This document shows positions 7,562 through 16,631 of a stretch of DNA of 64,000 bases, piece after piece (position 1 is the stretch's first letter; every line of letters starts with the position of its first letter). The translations under genes and the position numbers were made by a program. Under the pieces are notes generated by a model, which had not been told where the DNA came from, did no database searches, and saw only the letters and a list, made by a program, of their open reading frames with translations. The stretch is from Variovorax guangxiensis. GTDB taxonomy: Bacteria; Pseudomonadota; Gammaproteobacteria; Burkholderiales; Burkholderiaceae_C. Location: positions 1 to 64,000 of the forward strand of contig NZ_RXFT01000010.1 in the NCBI RefSeq assembly GCF_003952165.1. Direction: 5' to 3'.

Positions 7562-9166
7562 TCACGCAGCGTGCAGCGGCAGCCTCAGCGTTGCGCGCAA
7601 TCCGCCGCCGTTGGGACGCTCGGGCGTGTCGGCATTCGAGAGTTCGATCTCGCCGCCATTGCGCCGCGCATAGCCGCGCGCGATGGTGAGGCCGAGGCCC
7701 GCGCCTTGTGCCGCTGCGGTGCCCGTGGCGCTGTCGCGGTTGAAGCGCTCGAACACGCTCTCGCGCCGCTCGGGCGCGATGCCCGGTCCGCTGTCGCACA
7801 CCTCGGCCAGCGCATGCGTGGCATCGCGCCGCACGGTCACGGTGATGTTGCCGCCGCGCGGCGTGTACTTGATGGCGTTGTGCACGAGGTTGGCAAGCAC
7901 CTCGTGCAACTCCGCAGCATTGGCTGCGACGGGAAGCACGGGCGTGTCGTCCTCGTCGTCGTCGCTCGATTCATCGCTGCCTTCCGCATCGTCCGTGCCG
8001 ATGTCGCCGCGCGCGTCGACCCAGCCCAGGTCCTGGTCGTTCTCGCGCGCCAGCGGCAGGTATTGCAGCACCACGCCGCGCGCGATGGCGTTGAGGTCGG
8101 CCACTGCAGCCCCTGCCGGCGCGGCTTCGTCGCCCGCGGTGGCATGGGCCAGCGCCAGCAGCTGCTCGCTCAGGCGGCGGGTGCGCGCGAGCTGCACGAC
8201 GATGGCCTGCAGCGATTCGCGCATGCGCGCCGGATCGGTCTCGCGCACTGCGTAGCCGGCCTGGATCGACAGGATGCTCAGCGGCGTGCGCAGCTGGTGC
8301 GAGGCGTCGGCCAGGAACTGCGACTGCTCCGCCACCATGCGCCGGTGGCCCGCGATGTGGTGGTTGACCGCGTCGACCAGCGGCGCCACTTCATGCGGCA
8401 CGCCGCTGGCGTCCAGCGGCGTGAGGTCGTCGCGCGGGCGCTCGCGCAGCGAGCGGCGCAGGCGTTCCAGCGGGCGCAGCGTCCAGGCCACGCCCAGCCA
8501 CACCAGCAGCGCCATCACCACCACCATGCGTGTGTCGCGCAGGAACTCCTGGCGCAGCGTCTCGGCCTGCGCCTCGGTGCGCGGGCCCGTGCCCTCGGCC
8601 GCCTGTATGAGCACGCTGTAGGCCTCGCCGGGATGGACGTTGTCGTACACCGTCTGGCGCAGCGCGGCCACGCGCACCGGGTGCTGCTGGTAGACCGCGT
8701 CGTAGAACACCGGCGTGCCGTCGGGCGGGCGGTGCGCGGGGCGGGGCAGGCCGGGCACGCCCATGAGCGTGGTCTCGGGCGAGTTCACATCCAGCGTCCC
8801 GCCCTTGGGAATGCGCTGCACTCCGACGTGCAGGTACTTGTAGCGCAGCCTCGTGGACTCGAACATCGCCTGGATCGAGAAGGGCTCCTGCACGCGCACG
8901 CTGCCGTCGCTGGCCACCACGATGCCGTTGGCCAGCGCCTGCACGGGCTCCAGCAGGCTCTGGTCGTAGGCGACGACCAGCGAGTCGGTCAGCGCGCGGT
9001 AGTCGCTCCAGCTGTCCAGCGCCAGCAGCACCACCAGGCCCGGCAGCAGCAGCGCGAGCAGGCGCGCGCGGATGCCGAAGCGCTGCGGCCGCGGTGACGG
9101 CTGCTGTTGCTGCTGCTCAGCCGCCGTCGCCGGGGAGGTCGCTGCGGGCTGAGGCTGAGGTTCCAT
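7562..9166 (-). CDS. tctE: Sensor histidine kinase, TctE-like
   Basis: This 534-residue kinase has a Gln-rich cytoplasmic N-terminus, a first membrane helix (RLLALLLPGLVVLLAL), a periplasmic region of about 160 residues, a second helix (VVVMALLVWLGVAWTL), then H-box ASHQLRTPLS, an N-box (ELHEVLANLVHNAIKY) and G-boxes (CDSGPGIAPE, GLGLTIARG). It resembles TctE, which senses carboxylates. An unusual acidic run of about 16 Asp/Glu/Ser residues sits at about 391-407, between the H- and N-boxes. ATG 9166 overlaps the regulator gene by 50 bp, so the two are coupled. Confidence 0.88.
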   Translation of the reverse strand: MEPQPQPAATSPATAAEQQQQQPSPRPQRFGIRARLLALLLPGLVVLLALDSWSDYRALTDSLVVAYDQSLLEPVQALANGIVVASDGSVRVQEPFSIQAMFESTRLRYKYLHVGVQRIPKGGTLDVNSPETTLMGVPGLPRPAHRPPDGTPVFYDAVYQQHPVRVAALRQTVYDNVHPGEAYSVLIQAAEGTGPRTEAQAETLRQEFLRDTRMVVVMALLVWLGVAWTLRPLERLRRSLRERPRDDLTPLDASGVPHEVAPLVDAVNHHIAGHRRMVAEQSQFLADASHQLRTPLSILSIQAGYAVRETDPARMRESLQAIVVQLARTRRLSEQLLALAHATAGDEAAPAGAAVADLNAIARGVVLQYLPLARENDQDLGWVDARGDIGTDDAEGSDESSDDDEDDTPVLPVAANAAELHEVLANLVHNAIKYTPRGGNITVTVRRDATHALAEVCDSGPGIAPERRESVFERFNRDSATGTAAAQGAGLGLTIARGYARRNGGEIELSNADTPERPNGGGLRATLRLPLHAA

Positions 9167-9833
9167 CGGCAATGCTCTCCAGCATGTAGCCCAGGCCGCG
9201 CACGGTGACGATGCGCACGTCGCTGTCGGCCAGCTTGCGCCGCAGCCGGTGCAGCACCACCTCGATGGCATCGGGGCCGGCGGTGCTGTCGTTGGTGAAC
9301 ACCTTGGCGAAGAGCTGCGACTTGCCCACCGGCGAGCCGCTGCGCAGCAGCAAGGCGGTGAGCGCGGCCTGCTCGCGCGGCGTGAGCGACAGCAGCGTGC
9401 CGCGCAGCGTGAAGGCGCGGCTCTGGCTGTCGTAGGAGAGCGAGGCGCACTGCAGGCGTGGGTGCTGCTTGCCGCGGCTGCGCCGCACCAGCGCCGAGAG
9501 CCGCGCCTCCAGCTCTTCCAGCTCGAAGGGCTTGGTGAGGAAGTCGTCGGCGCCCAGGTTCAGGCCGCGCACCCGGTCCTGCAGAGCACCCTGCGCGGTG
9601 AGGATCAGCACCGGCGTGCGGTCGTCCGCCGCGCGCATGTCGGCCAGCACGCTCAGGCCGTGCTTGTCGGGCAGGCGCAGGTCGAGTACCACCGCGTCGT
9701 ACTCGGTGCCGGCCATGAAGGCCTCGGCCGTGCGGGCGTCGGGTGCGTGGTCGGGCACGAAGCCGCTTTGGGTGAGCGCGCGGACCAGCCAGGAGGCCAT
9801 GTCCAGTTCGTCTTCCACCAGGAGGATGCGCAT
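9117..9833 (-). CDS. tctD: Response regulator, OmpR/TctD type
   Basis: This 238-residue regulator has an N-terminal receiver domain (MRILLVEDE, phospho-acceptor Asp in VVLDLRLPDKHG, Lys in LTKPFELEELEAR) and a C-terminal OmpR-type winged helix with the recognition region DAIEVVLHRLRRKL and VRTVRGLGYML-like end. It is cotranscribed with, and overlaps, the sensor kinase. The pair resembles TctD/TctE and most likely activates the tctBA genes downstream and a tctC located elsewhere (inference). Confidence 0.9.
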   Translation of the reverse strand: MRILLVEDELDMASWLVRALTQSGFVPDHAPDARTAEAFMAGTEYDAVVLDLRLPDKHGLSVLADMRAADDRTPVLILTAQGALQDRVRGLNLGADDFLTKPFELEELEARLSALVRRSRGKQHPRLQCASLSYDSQSRAFTLRGTLLSLTPREQAALTALLLRSGSPVGKSQLFAKVFTNDSTAGPDAIEVVLHRLRRKLADSDVRIVTVRGLGYMLESIADGTSASARSDLPGDGG

Positions 9834-9869
9834 GGGGCCTGCCGCGTCTCGTTGTCGTCGTTGTTGCCG

Positions 9870-10655
9870 TTACTGCTTGATGGCGAGGTCGGGGTCTTCC
9901 GAGGCGCGGGCGCTGGCGCGTGCCGAACGCGCGCTCAGGTCGGGCGCCAGGGCCTCGCGGCCGTCGAAGACGAAGCAGTCGCCCTTGTAGTGCGCGCCGC
10001 CGACTTCCTCGAAGTACTTGAGGATGCCGCCTTCGAGCTGCAGCACGTTCTCCACGCCTTCCTCGTGCATCAGGATGGCCGCCTTCTCGCAGCGGATGCC
10101 GCCGGTGCAGAAGCTCACCACCGTCTTGCCCTTGAACTCGTCGCGGTGCGCGCGCAGGGCGGGCGGGAATTCGGTGAACTTGCCGATGCGCCAGTCGATG
10201 GCGCCTTCGAAGCTGCCGTAGTCGACCTCGAAGGCGTTTCGGGTGTCCAGCAGGGCGATCTCGCGGCCCTGGTCGTCATGGCCCTGGTCGAGCCAGCGCT
10301 TGAGCGTGGCGGCGTCCACGCCGGGCGCCCGGCCGGCCTCGGGCTGGATGGCGGGGTGGTCCATGCGGATGATCTCGCGCTTGAGCTTCACCAGCATGCG
10401 CCGGAAGGGCTGCGCGGCCGACCAGCTTTCCTTGGCCTCCAGGTCGGCGAAACGGGCGTCGGCGCGCAGATGGGCCAGGAAAGCCCGCACGCCCTCGGCC
10501 GTCCCGGCCAGGAACATGTTGATACCTTCGGGTGCCAGCAGGATGGTGCCCATCAGCCCCAGGGCCTGGGTGCGGGCACGCAGGTCTTCACGCAGCGCGG
10601 GGCTGTCGTCTATGGCCACGAACTTGTAGGCCGCGATATTCAAAATCTCTTGCAC
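9870..10655 (-). CDS. trhO: tRNA uridine-5-hydroxylase, rhodanese-domain (TrhO/YceA)
   Basis: This protein of about 261 residues belongs to the UPF0176/YceA family: an N-terminal acylphosphatase-like segment (LGLMGTILLAPEGINMFLAGT) and a rhodanese domain with the catalytic cysteine in CTGGIRCEKAAILM. TrhO carries out oxygen-dependent hydroxylation of U34 in some tRNAs on the way to mo5U/cmo5U. A GTG start at 10655 is chosen because family homology begins there (VQEILNIAAYKF); no strong ribosome site is visible. It is divergent from dnaE with a 112-bp spacer. Confidence 0.87.
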   Translation of the reverse strand: MQEILNIAAYKFVAIDDSPALREDLRARTQALGLMGTILLAPEGINMFLAGTAEGVRAFLAHLRADARFADLEAKESWSAAQPFRRMLVKLKREIIRMDHPAIQPEAGRAPGVDAATLKRWLDQGHDDQGREIALLDTRNAFEVDYGSFEGAIDWRIGKFTEFPPALRAHRDEFKGKTVVSFCTGGIRCEKAAILMHEEGVENVLQLEGGILKYFEEVGGAHYKGDCFVFDGREALAPDLSARSARASARASEDPDLAIKQ

Positions 10656-10755
10656 GGGGCGGGATTTTAGGTGCCGGCGGAATATCGCCCGGGTACAGGG
10701 CCTCTGCCGGGGTGATTCAGGGATTGCCAACCCACATCGTGGAGGGCCCGCTTTC

Positions 10756-10761
10756 TACAAT
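10756..10761 (+). promoter_or_regulatory. Candidate -10 box of dnaE
   Basis: TACAAT lies only 6 bp before the dnaE ATG. If used, transcription would begin at or close to the A of the start codon. No good -35 is visible at the right spacing (CACATC at 10733), and no clean ribosome site exists, so a leaderless or near-leaderless transcript is possible. Confidence 0.3.
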
Positions 10762-10767
10762 GGAAGC

Positions 10768-13700
10768 ATGTTTGTTCACCTGCGCCTGCACACCGAGTTC
10801 TCCGTCGTCGACGGCACCAACCGAATCGACGACGTCGTCAAGGCCGCCGCTGCCGACAAGCAGCCCGCACTGGCCATCACCGACCTGAACAACCTGTTCG
10901 GGGCCGTCAAGTTCTACAAGCAGGGGCGGGGCAAGGGCGTCAAGCCCATCGTCGGCGCCGAAGCCTTCGTGGACGGGCTGGGCAAGGAGCCCGGCGCTCT
11001 CACCCGCATCGTGCTGCTGGTGCAGAACATGGAGGGCTACCTCAATCTGTCGGAGCTGCTCGCGCGGGCATGGACGCAGAACGTGGGCCGGGGCCAGTCG
11101 CAGGCGGCCTGCAAGCTCGAGTGGCTGCAGGAGCTCTCGGGCGGGCTGATCGCGCTGTCGGGCGCGCAGGCCGGGCCGCTGGGGCAGCCGCTGCTGCAGG
11201 GGCAGGGCGAGCGCGCGGCCGAGCTTGCGCTGCAGCTGGCGGGCATCTTCCCGCACCGCTTCTATATCGAGCTGCAGCGCGCGGGCCGGCCCGAGGACGA
11301 GCCGCACGTCGTTGCCGCCGTGCAGCTGGCGGCCCGGCTGCACCTGCCGGTGGTCGCCACGCACCCGGTGCAGTTCGCCACCCGCGAGGACTACGAGGCG
11401 CACGAGGCGCGCGTGTGCATCTCCGAAGGCGAAATCCTGGGCAACCCTCGCCGGGTGCGCCGCTTCACCGAGGAGCAGTATTTCAAGTCGAGCGCCGAGA
11501 TGCAGGCGCTCTTCGCCGACGTGCCCAGCGCGCTGGCCAACACGGTCGAGATCGCCAAGCGCTGCAACCTGACGCTGGTGCTGGGCAAGCCGCAGCTGCC
11601 GGACTTTCCGACGCCTTTCATCGCCGAGGGCGTGCGCATGCCCATCGACGACTTCTTCCGCCAGGAATCGTTCTACGGCCTGGAGCTGCGCCTGAAGCAC
11701 CTCTACCCCGACGAGGCCAGGCGCGACGCCGAGCGTCCGCGCTACGTGGAGCGGCTGGAGTTCGAGATCAACACCATCCTGAAGATGGGGTTCCCGGGCT
11801 ACTTCCTGATCGTGGGCGACTTCATCCAGTGGGCCAAGAACAATGGCTGCCCGGTGGGCCCCGGCCGGGGCTCGGGTGCCGGCTCGCTGGTGGCCTACGC
11901 GCTGAAGATCACCGACCTCGACCCGCTCGAATACAAGCTGCTGTTCGAACGCTTCCTGAACCCCGAGCGCGTCTCGATGCCCGACTTCGACATCGACTTC
12001 TGCCAGGGCAACCGCGACCGCGTGATCGACTACGTGAAGGACAAGTACGGCCGCAACGCCGTGAGCCAGATCGCCACCTTCGGCACCATGGCCGCGCGCG
12101 CGGCCATCCGCGACGTGGGCCGGGTGCTCGACATGAGCTACATGTTCTGCGACGGCATCAGCAAGCTGATTCCGAACAAGCCGGGCATGTCGGTCACGCT
12201 GCAGTACCCGCCCGAGAAGAAGATCGAGGGCGACAAGAACAACTACGCCATCGAGATGGAGCCGCAGCTCGCGGAGCGCATCGAGAAGGAAGAAGAAGTG
12301 AAGATGCTGGTCGAGCTCGCGCAGAAGCTCGAAGGCATGACCCGCAACATCGGCATGCACGCCGGCGGCGTGCTCATCGCGCCGGGCAAGCTCACCGACT
12401 TCTGCCCGCTCTACCAGCAGCCCGGCAGCGAATCGGCCGTGAGCCAGTACGACAAGGACGACGTGGAGGCCATCGGCCTTGTGAAGTTCGACTTCCTGGG
12501 CCTGGCCACGCTCACGATCCTGGAGATCGCGCGCGAGTTCATCATGAAGCGCCACAAGGGCCAGGAGAACTTCGCGTTCGAGAACATCCCGCTGAACGAC
12601 GGCGCGACCTACCGGCTCTTTTCAGACGGCAAGACCGAAGCCGTGTTCCAGTTTGAAAGCCGCGGCATGCAGGGCATGCTGAAGGACGCGCGACCGACCC
12701 GCCTGGAAGACCTGATCGCGCTGAACGCGCTGTACCGCCCGGGCCCGATGGACCTGATTCCCAGCTTCGTGGCGCGAAAGCACGGCCGCGAGGACGTGGA
12801 GTACCCGCACCCGGCCGTGGCCGAGATGCTCTCCGAGACCTACGGGATCATGGTCTACCAGGAGCAGGTGATGCAGACCGCGCAGATCCTGGGCGGCTAC
12901 TCGCTCGGCGGCGCCGACCTGCTGCGCCGCGCGATGGGCAAGAAAAAGCTCGAGGAGATGGCCGAGCACCGCGAGAAATTCCGCGCCGGTGCCCTTGCCA
13001 CCCACGGCATCGAGCAGGACAAGGCCGACGAGATCTTCGACCTGATGGAGAAGTTCGCGGGCTACGGCTTCAACAAGTCGCACGCCGCCGCCTACTCGCT
13101 GCTGGCGTACCACACGGGCTGGCTCAAGGTCCACTACACGGCCGAGTTCTTCTGCGCCAATATGACCGTGGAAATGGACGACACGGACAAGCTCAAGCTG
13201 CTGTTCGAGGACGCCCAGAAGAACTTCGGCATCACCTTCGAGCCGCCGGACGTGAACCGCGGCAACTACCGCTTCGAGCCGGTCACCAACAAGGTGATCC
13301 GCTACGGCCTGGGCGCCGTGAAGGGCACGGGCCAGCTCGCGGTCGAGGCCGTGGTGCGCGCGCGCGAGGAGGGCGGGCCCTTCAAGAGCCTGTACGACTT
13401 CTGCGTGCGCATCGACCGCCAGCGCATCAACAAGCGCACGGTGGAAGCGCTGATCAAGGCCGGCGCCTTCGACGCCATCCAGCAGAACCGCGCGGCGCTG
13501 GTCGCCTCGCTCGACCGCGCCTTCGAATTCGCCAATGCCACGGCGGCCAACGCCTCGCAGGCCGACATCTTCGGCGACTGCGACCACGGATCCGCCACCG
13601 CCGAGCCCGACCTCGTCGACGCCACGCCCTGGGGCGTGAAGGAGCGCCTGACGCTCGAAAAGACCGCCATCGGCTTCTATCTCTCGGGCCACCTGTTCGA

Positions 13701-14286
13701 CGAGGTCTCGCACGAGGTGCGGCGCTTCTGCAAGCGCGAGATCACCGACCTGCTCGACAGCCGCGACCAGCAGGTCATCGCCGGCATCGTGAGCGACTTC
13801 CGCGTCATCAACGGCCAGCGGGGCCGGCTGGCGATCTTCAAGCTCGACGACAAGTCCGATTCCATCGAGGCCACGGCCGACGAGGCGCTCATCAACGCCA
13901 ACCGCAACACGCTGAAGGACGACGAGCTCGTCATCGTCAGCGGCCGGCTGCAGCCCGCGCGCGGCGGCTTCGAGGCCCGTTTCCAGGTGCAGCAGGTGTG
14001 GGACCTGGCCTCGGCGCGCTGCCGCTTCGGCAAGTTCCTGCGCGTGGCGGTCAACGGCAAGGCGCCCGACATCGCGCGCCTGCTGAAAGACTTTCCGCCG
14101 CGCACCGAGCAGACCGAGGTGGGCGACCTGATACAGGGCCTGCCGGTGCGGCTGTCGATGGCGCGCGCGGGCGCGCAGGTCGAGCTGCAGCTGGGCGACC
14201 GCGCCAAGTTCTTCCCGACCGACGCGGCGCTGGCCAGCTGGACCGCGCAGGCCGAGGCCGGCAAGGCGCTGATCGTCTACGACTGA
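10768..14286 (+). CDS. dnaE: DNA polymerase III subunit alpha
   Basis: This 1172-residue protein, the family's normal length, is the replicative polymerase catalytic subunit. An N-terminal PHP domain starts at residue 1 (FVHLRLHTEFSVVDGTNRI). The C-family polymerase core includes GPGRGSGAGSLVAYAL and the catalytic aspartates in PDFDIDFCQGNRDRVI. Fingers, tau-binding and OB-fold regions (VIAGIVSDFRVINGQRGRLA) follow. The start agrees with the conserved N-terminus. It is a single gene between trhO (divergent) and a small secreted-protein gene. Confidence 0.97.
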   Translation: MFVHLRLHTEFSVVDGTNRIDDVVKAAAADKQPALAITDLNNLFGAVKFYKQGRGKGVKPIVGAEAFVDGLGKEPGALTRIVLLVQNMEGYLNLSELLARAWTQNVGRGQSQAACKLEWLQELSGGLIALSGAQAGPLGQPLLQGQGERAAELALQLAGIFPHRFYIELQRAGRPEDEPHVVAAVQLAARLHLPVVATHPVQFATREDYEAHEARVCISEGEILGNPRRVRRFTEEQYFKSSAEMQALFADVPSALANTVEIAKRCNLTLVLGKPQLPDFPTPFIAEGVRMPIDDFFRQESFYGLELRLKHLYPDEARRDAERPRYVERLEFEINTILKMGFPGYFLIVGDFIQWAKNNGCPVGPGRGSGAGSLVAYALKITDLDPLEYKLLFERFLNPERVSMPDFDIDFCQGNRDRVIDYVKDKYGRNAVSQIATFGTMAARAAIRDVGRVLDMSYMFCDGISKLIPNKPGMSVTLQYPPEKKIEGDKNNYAIEMEPQLAERIEKEEEVKMLVELAQKLEGMTRNIGMHAGGVLIAPGKLTDFCPLYQQPGSESAVSQYDKDDVEAIGLVKFDFLGLATLTILEIAREFIMKRHKGQENFAFENIPLNDGATYRLFSDGKTEAVFQFESRGMQGMLKDARPTRLEDLIALNALYRPGPMDLIPSFVARKHGREDVEYPHPAVAEMLSETYGIMVYQEQVMQTAQILGGYSLGGADLLRRAMGKKKLEEMAEHREKFRAGALATHGIEQDKADEIFDLMEKFAGYGFNKSHAAAYSLLAYHTGWLKVHYTAEFFCANMTVEMDDTDKLKLLFEDAQKNFGITFEPPDVNRGNYRFEPVTNKVIRYGLGAVKGTGQLAVEAVVRAREEGGPFKSLYDFCVRIDRQRINKRTVEALIKAGAFDAIQQNRAALVASLDRAFEFANATAANASQADIFGDCDHGSATAEPDLVDATPWGVKERLTLEKTAIGFYLSGHLFDEVSHEVRRFCKREITDLLDSRDQQVIAGIVSDFRVINGQRGRLAIFKLDDKSDSIEATADEALINANRNTLKDDELVIVSGRLQPARGGFEARFQVQQVWDLASARCRFGKFLRVAVNGKAPDIARLLKDFPPRTEQTEVGDLIQGLPVRLSMARAGAQVELQLGDRAKFFPTDAALASWTAQAEAGKALIVYD

Positions 14287-14389
14287 TTTCTTCCTGCGCC
14301 ACGGCAAGTGCCCGGCGGGCGTGGGCTCTTTGGGCTGCTGGCTAGGATTCCTGCCGTCTTTCAACCAAGAAGTTCAGGAGGAACTCCGC

Positions 14390-14791
14390 ATGAAGAAATC
14401 GTCCCTCGTCCTCGCGTTTGCCCTGGCATTGCCTTTTGCTGCTTCGGCTCAATACACCGGCCCGAGCACGACCCCGCAGAACGCGGCCGCGGGCACGCCC
14501 TACGCCGGCCCGAGCACAGTGCCGACCATGACCATCAAGCAGCTGATCGACACCGGCAAGGACGACCAGTACGCCACGCTGCGTGGCTTCATCGTGTCGC
14601 ACGACGGCGGCGAGCACTACACCTTCGCCGACGAAACCGGCCGCATCAAGGTGGAGATCGACGCCAAGCATTTCCCGCCGGGCGTGAAGATCGACGACAA
14701 GGTGCGCGTGGAGCTCACCGGCGAATTCGACAAGGACCTGATCGGCAGCAAGGTCGAGCTCGACGTGAAGCGCCTCGCCGTGCTGCGCTGA
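14390..14791 (+). CDS. YgiW/YdeI family periplasmic OB-fold (BOF) protein
   Basis: This 133-residue protein has a clear signal peptide (MKKSSLVLAFALALPFAASA) followed by two similar short stretches (YTGPST, YAGPST) and a bacterial OB-fold domain with the strand ITLRGFIVSH-like YATLRGFIVSHDGGEHYTF and ending KVELDVKRLAVL. Members of this family are linked to stress tolerance in Enterobacteria, probably by binding cationic ligands. AGGAGG precedes ATG 14390. It converges with the FtsI-like gene after a 22-bp gap with only a small hairpin. Confidence 0.85.
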   Translation: MKKSSLVLAFALALPFAASAQYTGPSTTPQNAAAGTPYAGPSTVPTMTIKQLIDTGKDDQYATLRGFIVSHDGGEHYTFADETGRIKVEIDAKHFPPGVKIDDKVRVELTGEFDKDLIGSKVELDVKRLAVLR

Positions 14792-14813
14792 GCCCCGGCC
14801 CGGCCTTGCGGCC

Positions 14814-16544
14814 TCAGTGCGCCATCGAGGCCACGGCGAGGTCGGGCACCACGTTCATGATGCGCAGCGTCTGCTGCACCACCTGGCTGAACACCGGCGC
14901 GGCCACGAGGCCGCCGAAGTACTTGCCGGCGCTGGGCTCGTCGACCATCACCGCGACGATGATGCGCGGCTTGTCGATGGGCGACATGCCCGTGTACCAG
15001 GCGCGGTACTTGTTGCTCGCGTAGCCCTTGCCGACCTGCTTGTGCGCGGTGCCGGTCTTGCCGCCCACCGAGTAGCCCACCGTCTGGGCCAGCGGCGCGG
15101 TGCCGCCGGGCGCGGCGGCCATGTGCATCATCTGTCGCACCTCGCTGGCCACCAGCGGCGAGAACACCTGCACGCCGGGCGGTTCCTCGCCGTGGTTCTT
15201 CAGCAGGCTGATGGGGATCACCTCGCCGTCGTGCGCGAAGGCCGTGTAGGCATGCGCGATCTGGAAGAGCGACGCCGACAGGCCGTAGCCGTACGACATG
15301 GTGGCCTGCTCGATGGGGCGCCACGACTTCCACGGCCGCAGCCTGCCCGTGACCGCGCCGGGAAAGGGCGTCTGCGGCTTCTGGCCCAGGCCCACGGCGG
15401 TGAGCGAGTTCCACATCTCCTGCGCCGACATGCGCTGCGAGATCTTGGTGGCGCCGACGTTGCTCGACTTCTGGATCACGCCTTCGACCGTGAGCACGCC
15501 GAAGTTCTCGTCGTCGTGGATGGTCGCGCCAGAGACGGTGATGCGCCCCGGGTTGGTGTCGATGATGGTCTTGGGCGTGACGCGGCCCAACTGCAGCGCG
15601 GTGGCGATGGTGATGGGCTTCATCGTCGAGCCCGGCTCGAACACGTCGGTCATCGCGCGGTTGCGCAGCTGCTCGCCGGTGAGGTTGCGGCGGTCGTTGG
15701 GGTCGTAGCTCGGGTAGTTGGCCATGGCCAGCAGCTCGCCGGTCTGCGCGTCGACCACCACCACGCTGCCGGCGCGTGCCTTGTTGGCGACCACGGCGTC
15801 GCGGATCTTCTCGTAGGCGACGAACTGCACCTGGTCGTCGATGCTCAGCTGGATGTCGTGGCCTGGCGTGGGAGGCACCTGGTCTTCCGTGTCCTCGATG
15901 ATGTGGCCCAGCCGGTCCTTCAGCACGTGGCGCGAGCCGGCCTTGCCGGCCAGGTCGTGGTCGAAGGCGAGCTCGATGCCCTCCTGGCCCACGTCTTCCA
16001 CGTTGGTGAAGCCCGCCAGATGCGCCGCCGCCTCGCCCTCGGGGTACTGGCGGCGGTAGTCGCGGCGCAGGTAGACGCCCTTGATGTTGAGCGCGGCCAC
16101 CTGCTTCGCGATGGGCTCGTCGACCTGGCGCTTGATCCAGACGAAGCTCTTGTCCTCGTCCTCCAGCTTCTTGTCGAAGTCCTTCTGCGGCATGCCGAGC
16201 AGCTTGGCTGCTTGCTTGAGCTTTTCCAGCGTGGCAGGGTCGTCGCGCTCGATGTCCTCGGGAATGGCCCAGATGCTGGGGGCGGGGATGTCGGAGGCCA
16301 GGATCAGGCCGTGCCGGTCGAGGATGCGGCCGCGGTTGGCCGGAAGCTCCAGCGTGCGCTGGTAGCGTACTTCGCCCTGGTGCTGGAAGAAGTCGTTGGC
16401 GAAGATCTGGACGTAGGCTGCGCGCCCGGCCAGCAGCAGGAAGCCGAAGGCGACGCTGGCCACGATGAACTTGCTGCGCCACACGGGAGTGGGGCTGGCG
16501 AGCAGGGGACTGCTGCCGTAGCGGATGCGGCCGTTGGGGGTCAT
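14814..16544 (-). CDS. ftsI: FtsI-like peptidoglycan D,D-transpeptidase (class B PBP)
   Basis: This 576-residue class B penicillin-binding protein has one membrane anchor (FIVASVAFGFLLLAGRAAYV), a PBP-dimer domain with RGRILDRHG, and a transpeptidase domain with the three active-site motifs: STMK with Ser306, SSN at about 360, and KTGT with Lys496. It makes 4-3 crosslinks in septal or wall peptidoglycan. Its place outside a dcw cluster, directly after tolA, suggests a paralogue of the division PBP. An 11-bp inverted repeat lies 17 bp upstream of its ATG. Confidence 0.85.
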   Translation of the reverse strand: MTPNGRIRYGSSPLLASPTPVWRSKFIVASVAFGFLLLAGRAAYVQIFANDFFQHQGEVRYQRTLELPANRGRILDRHGLILASDIPAPSIWAIPEDIERDDPATLEKLKQAAKLLGMPQKDFDKKLEDEDKSFVWIKRQVDEPIAKQVAALNIKGVYLRRDYRRQYPEGEAAAHLAGFTNVEDVGQEGIELAFDHDLAGKAGSRHVLKDRLGHIIEDTEDQVPPTPGHDIQLSIDDQVQFVAYEKIRDAVVANKARAGSVVVVDAQTGELLAMANYPSYDPNDRRNLTGEQLRNRAMTDVFEPGSTMKPITIATALQLGRVTPKTIIDTNPGRITVSGATIHDDENFGVLTVEGVIQKSSNVGATKISQRMSAQEMWNSLTAVGLGQKPQTPFPGAVTGRLRPWKSWRPIEQATMSYGYGLSASLFQIAHAYTAFAHDGEVIPISLLKNHGEEPPGVQVFSPLVASEVRQMMHMAAAPGGTAPLAQTVGYSVGGKTGTAHKQVGKGYASNKYRAWYTGMSPIDKPRIIVAVMVDEPSAGKYFGGLVAAPVFSQVVQQTLRIMNVVPDLAVASMAH

Positions 16545-16561
16545 GAGCCCTGATTATCGAG

Positions 16562-16589
16562 TTCCGGGTGACGTGAAAGTCACCCGGAA
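16562..16589. terminator. Hairpin between tolA and the FtsI-like gene
   Basis: A perfect 11-bp inverted repeat (TTCCGGGTGAC / GTCACCCGGAA) with a 6-nt loop lies 42 bp after the tolA stop and just before the FtsI-like start. There is no T-run, so it may act as a weak or Rho-assisted terminator, attenuator or mRNA-processing site. It divides the tol genes from the transpeptidase gene. Confidence 0.5.
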
Positions 16590-16631
16590 AGGGCCCGTTT
16601 TCTTAGCTGCGCGTTAGGCGCAGGCTGCAAA

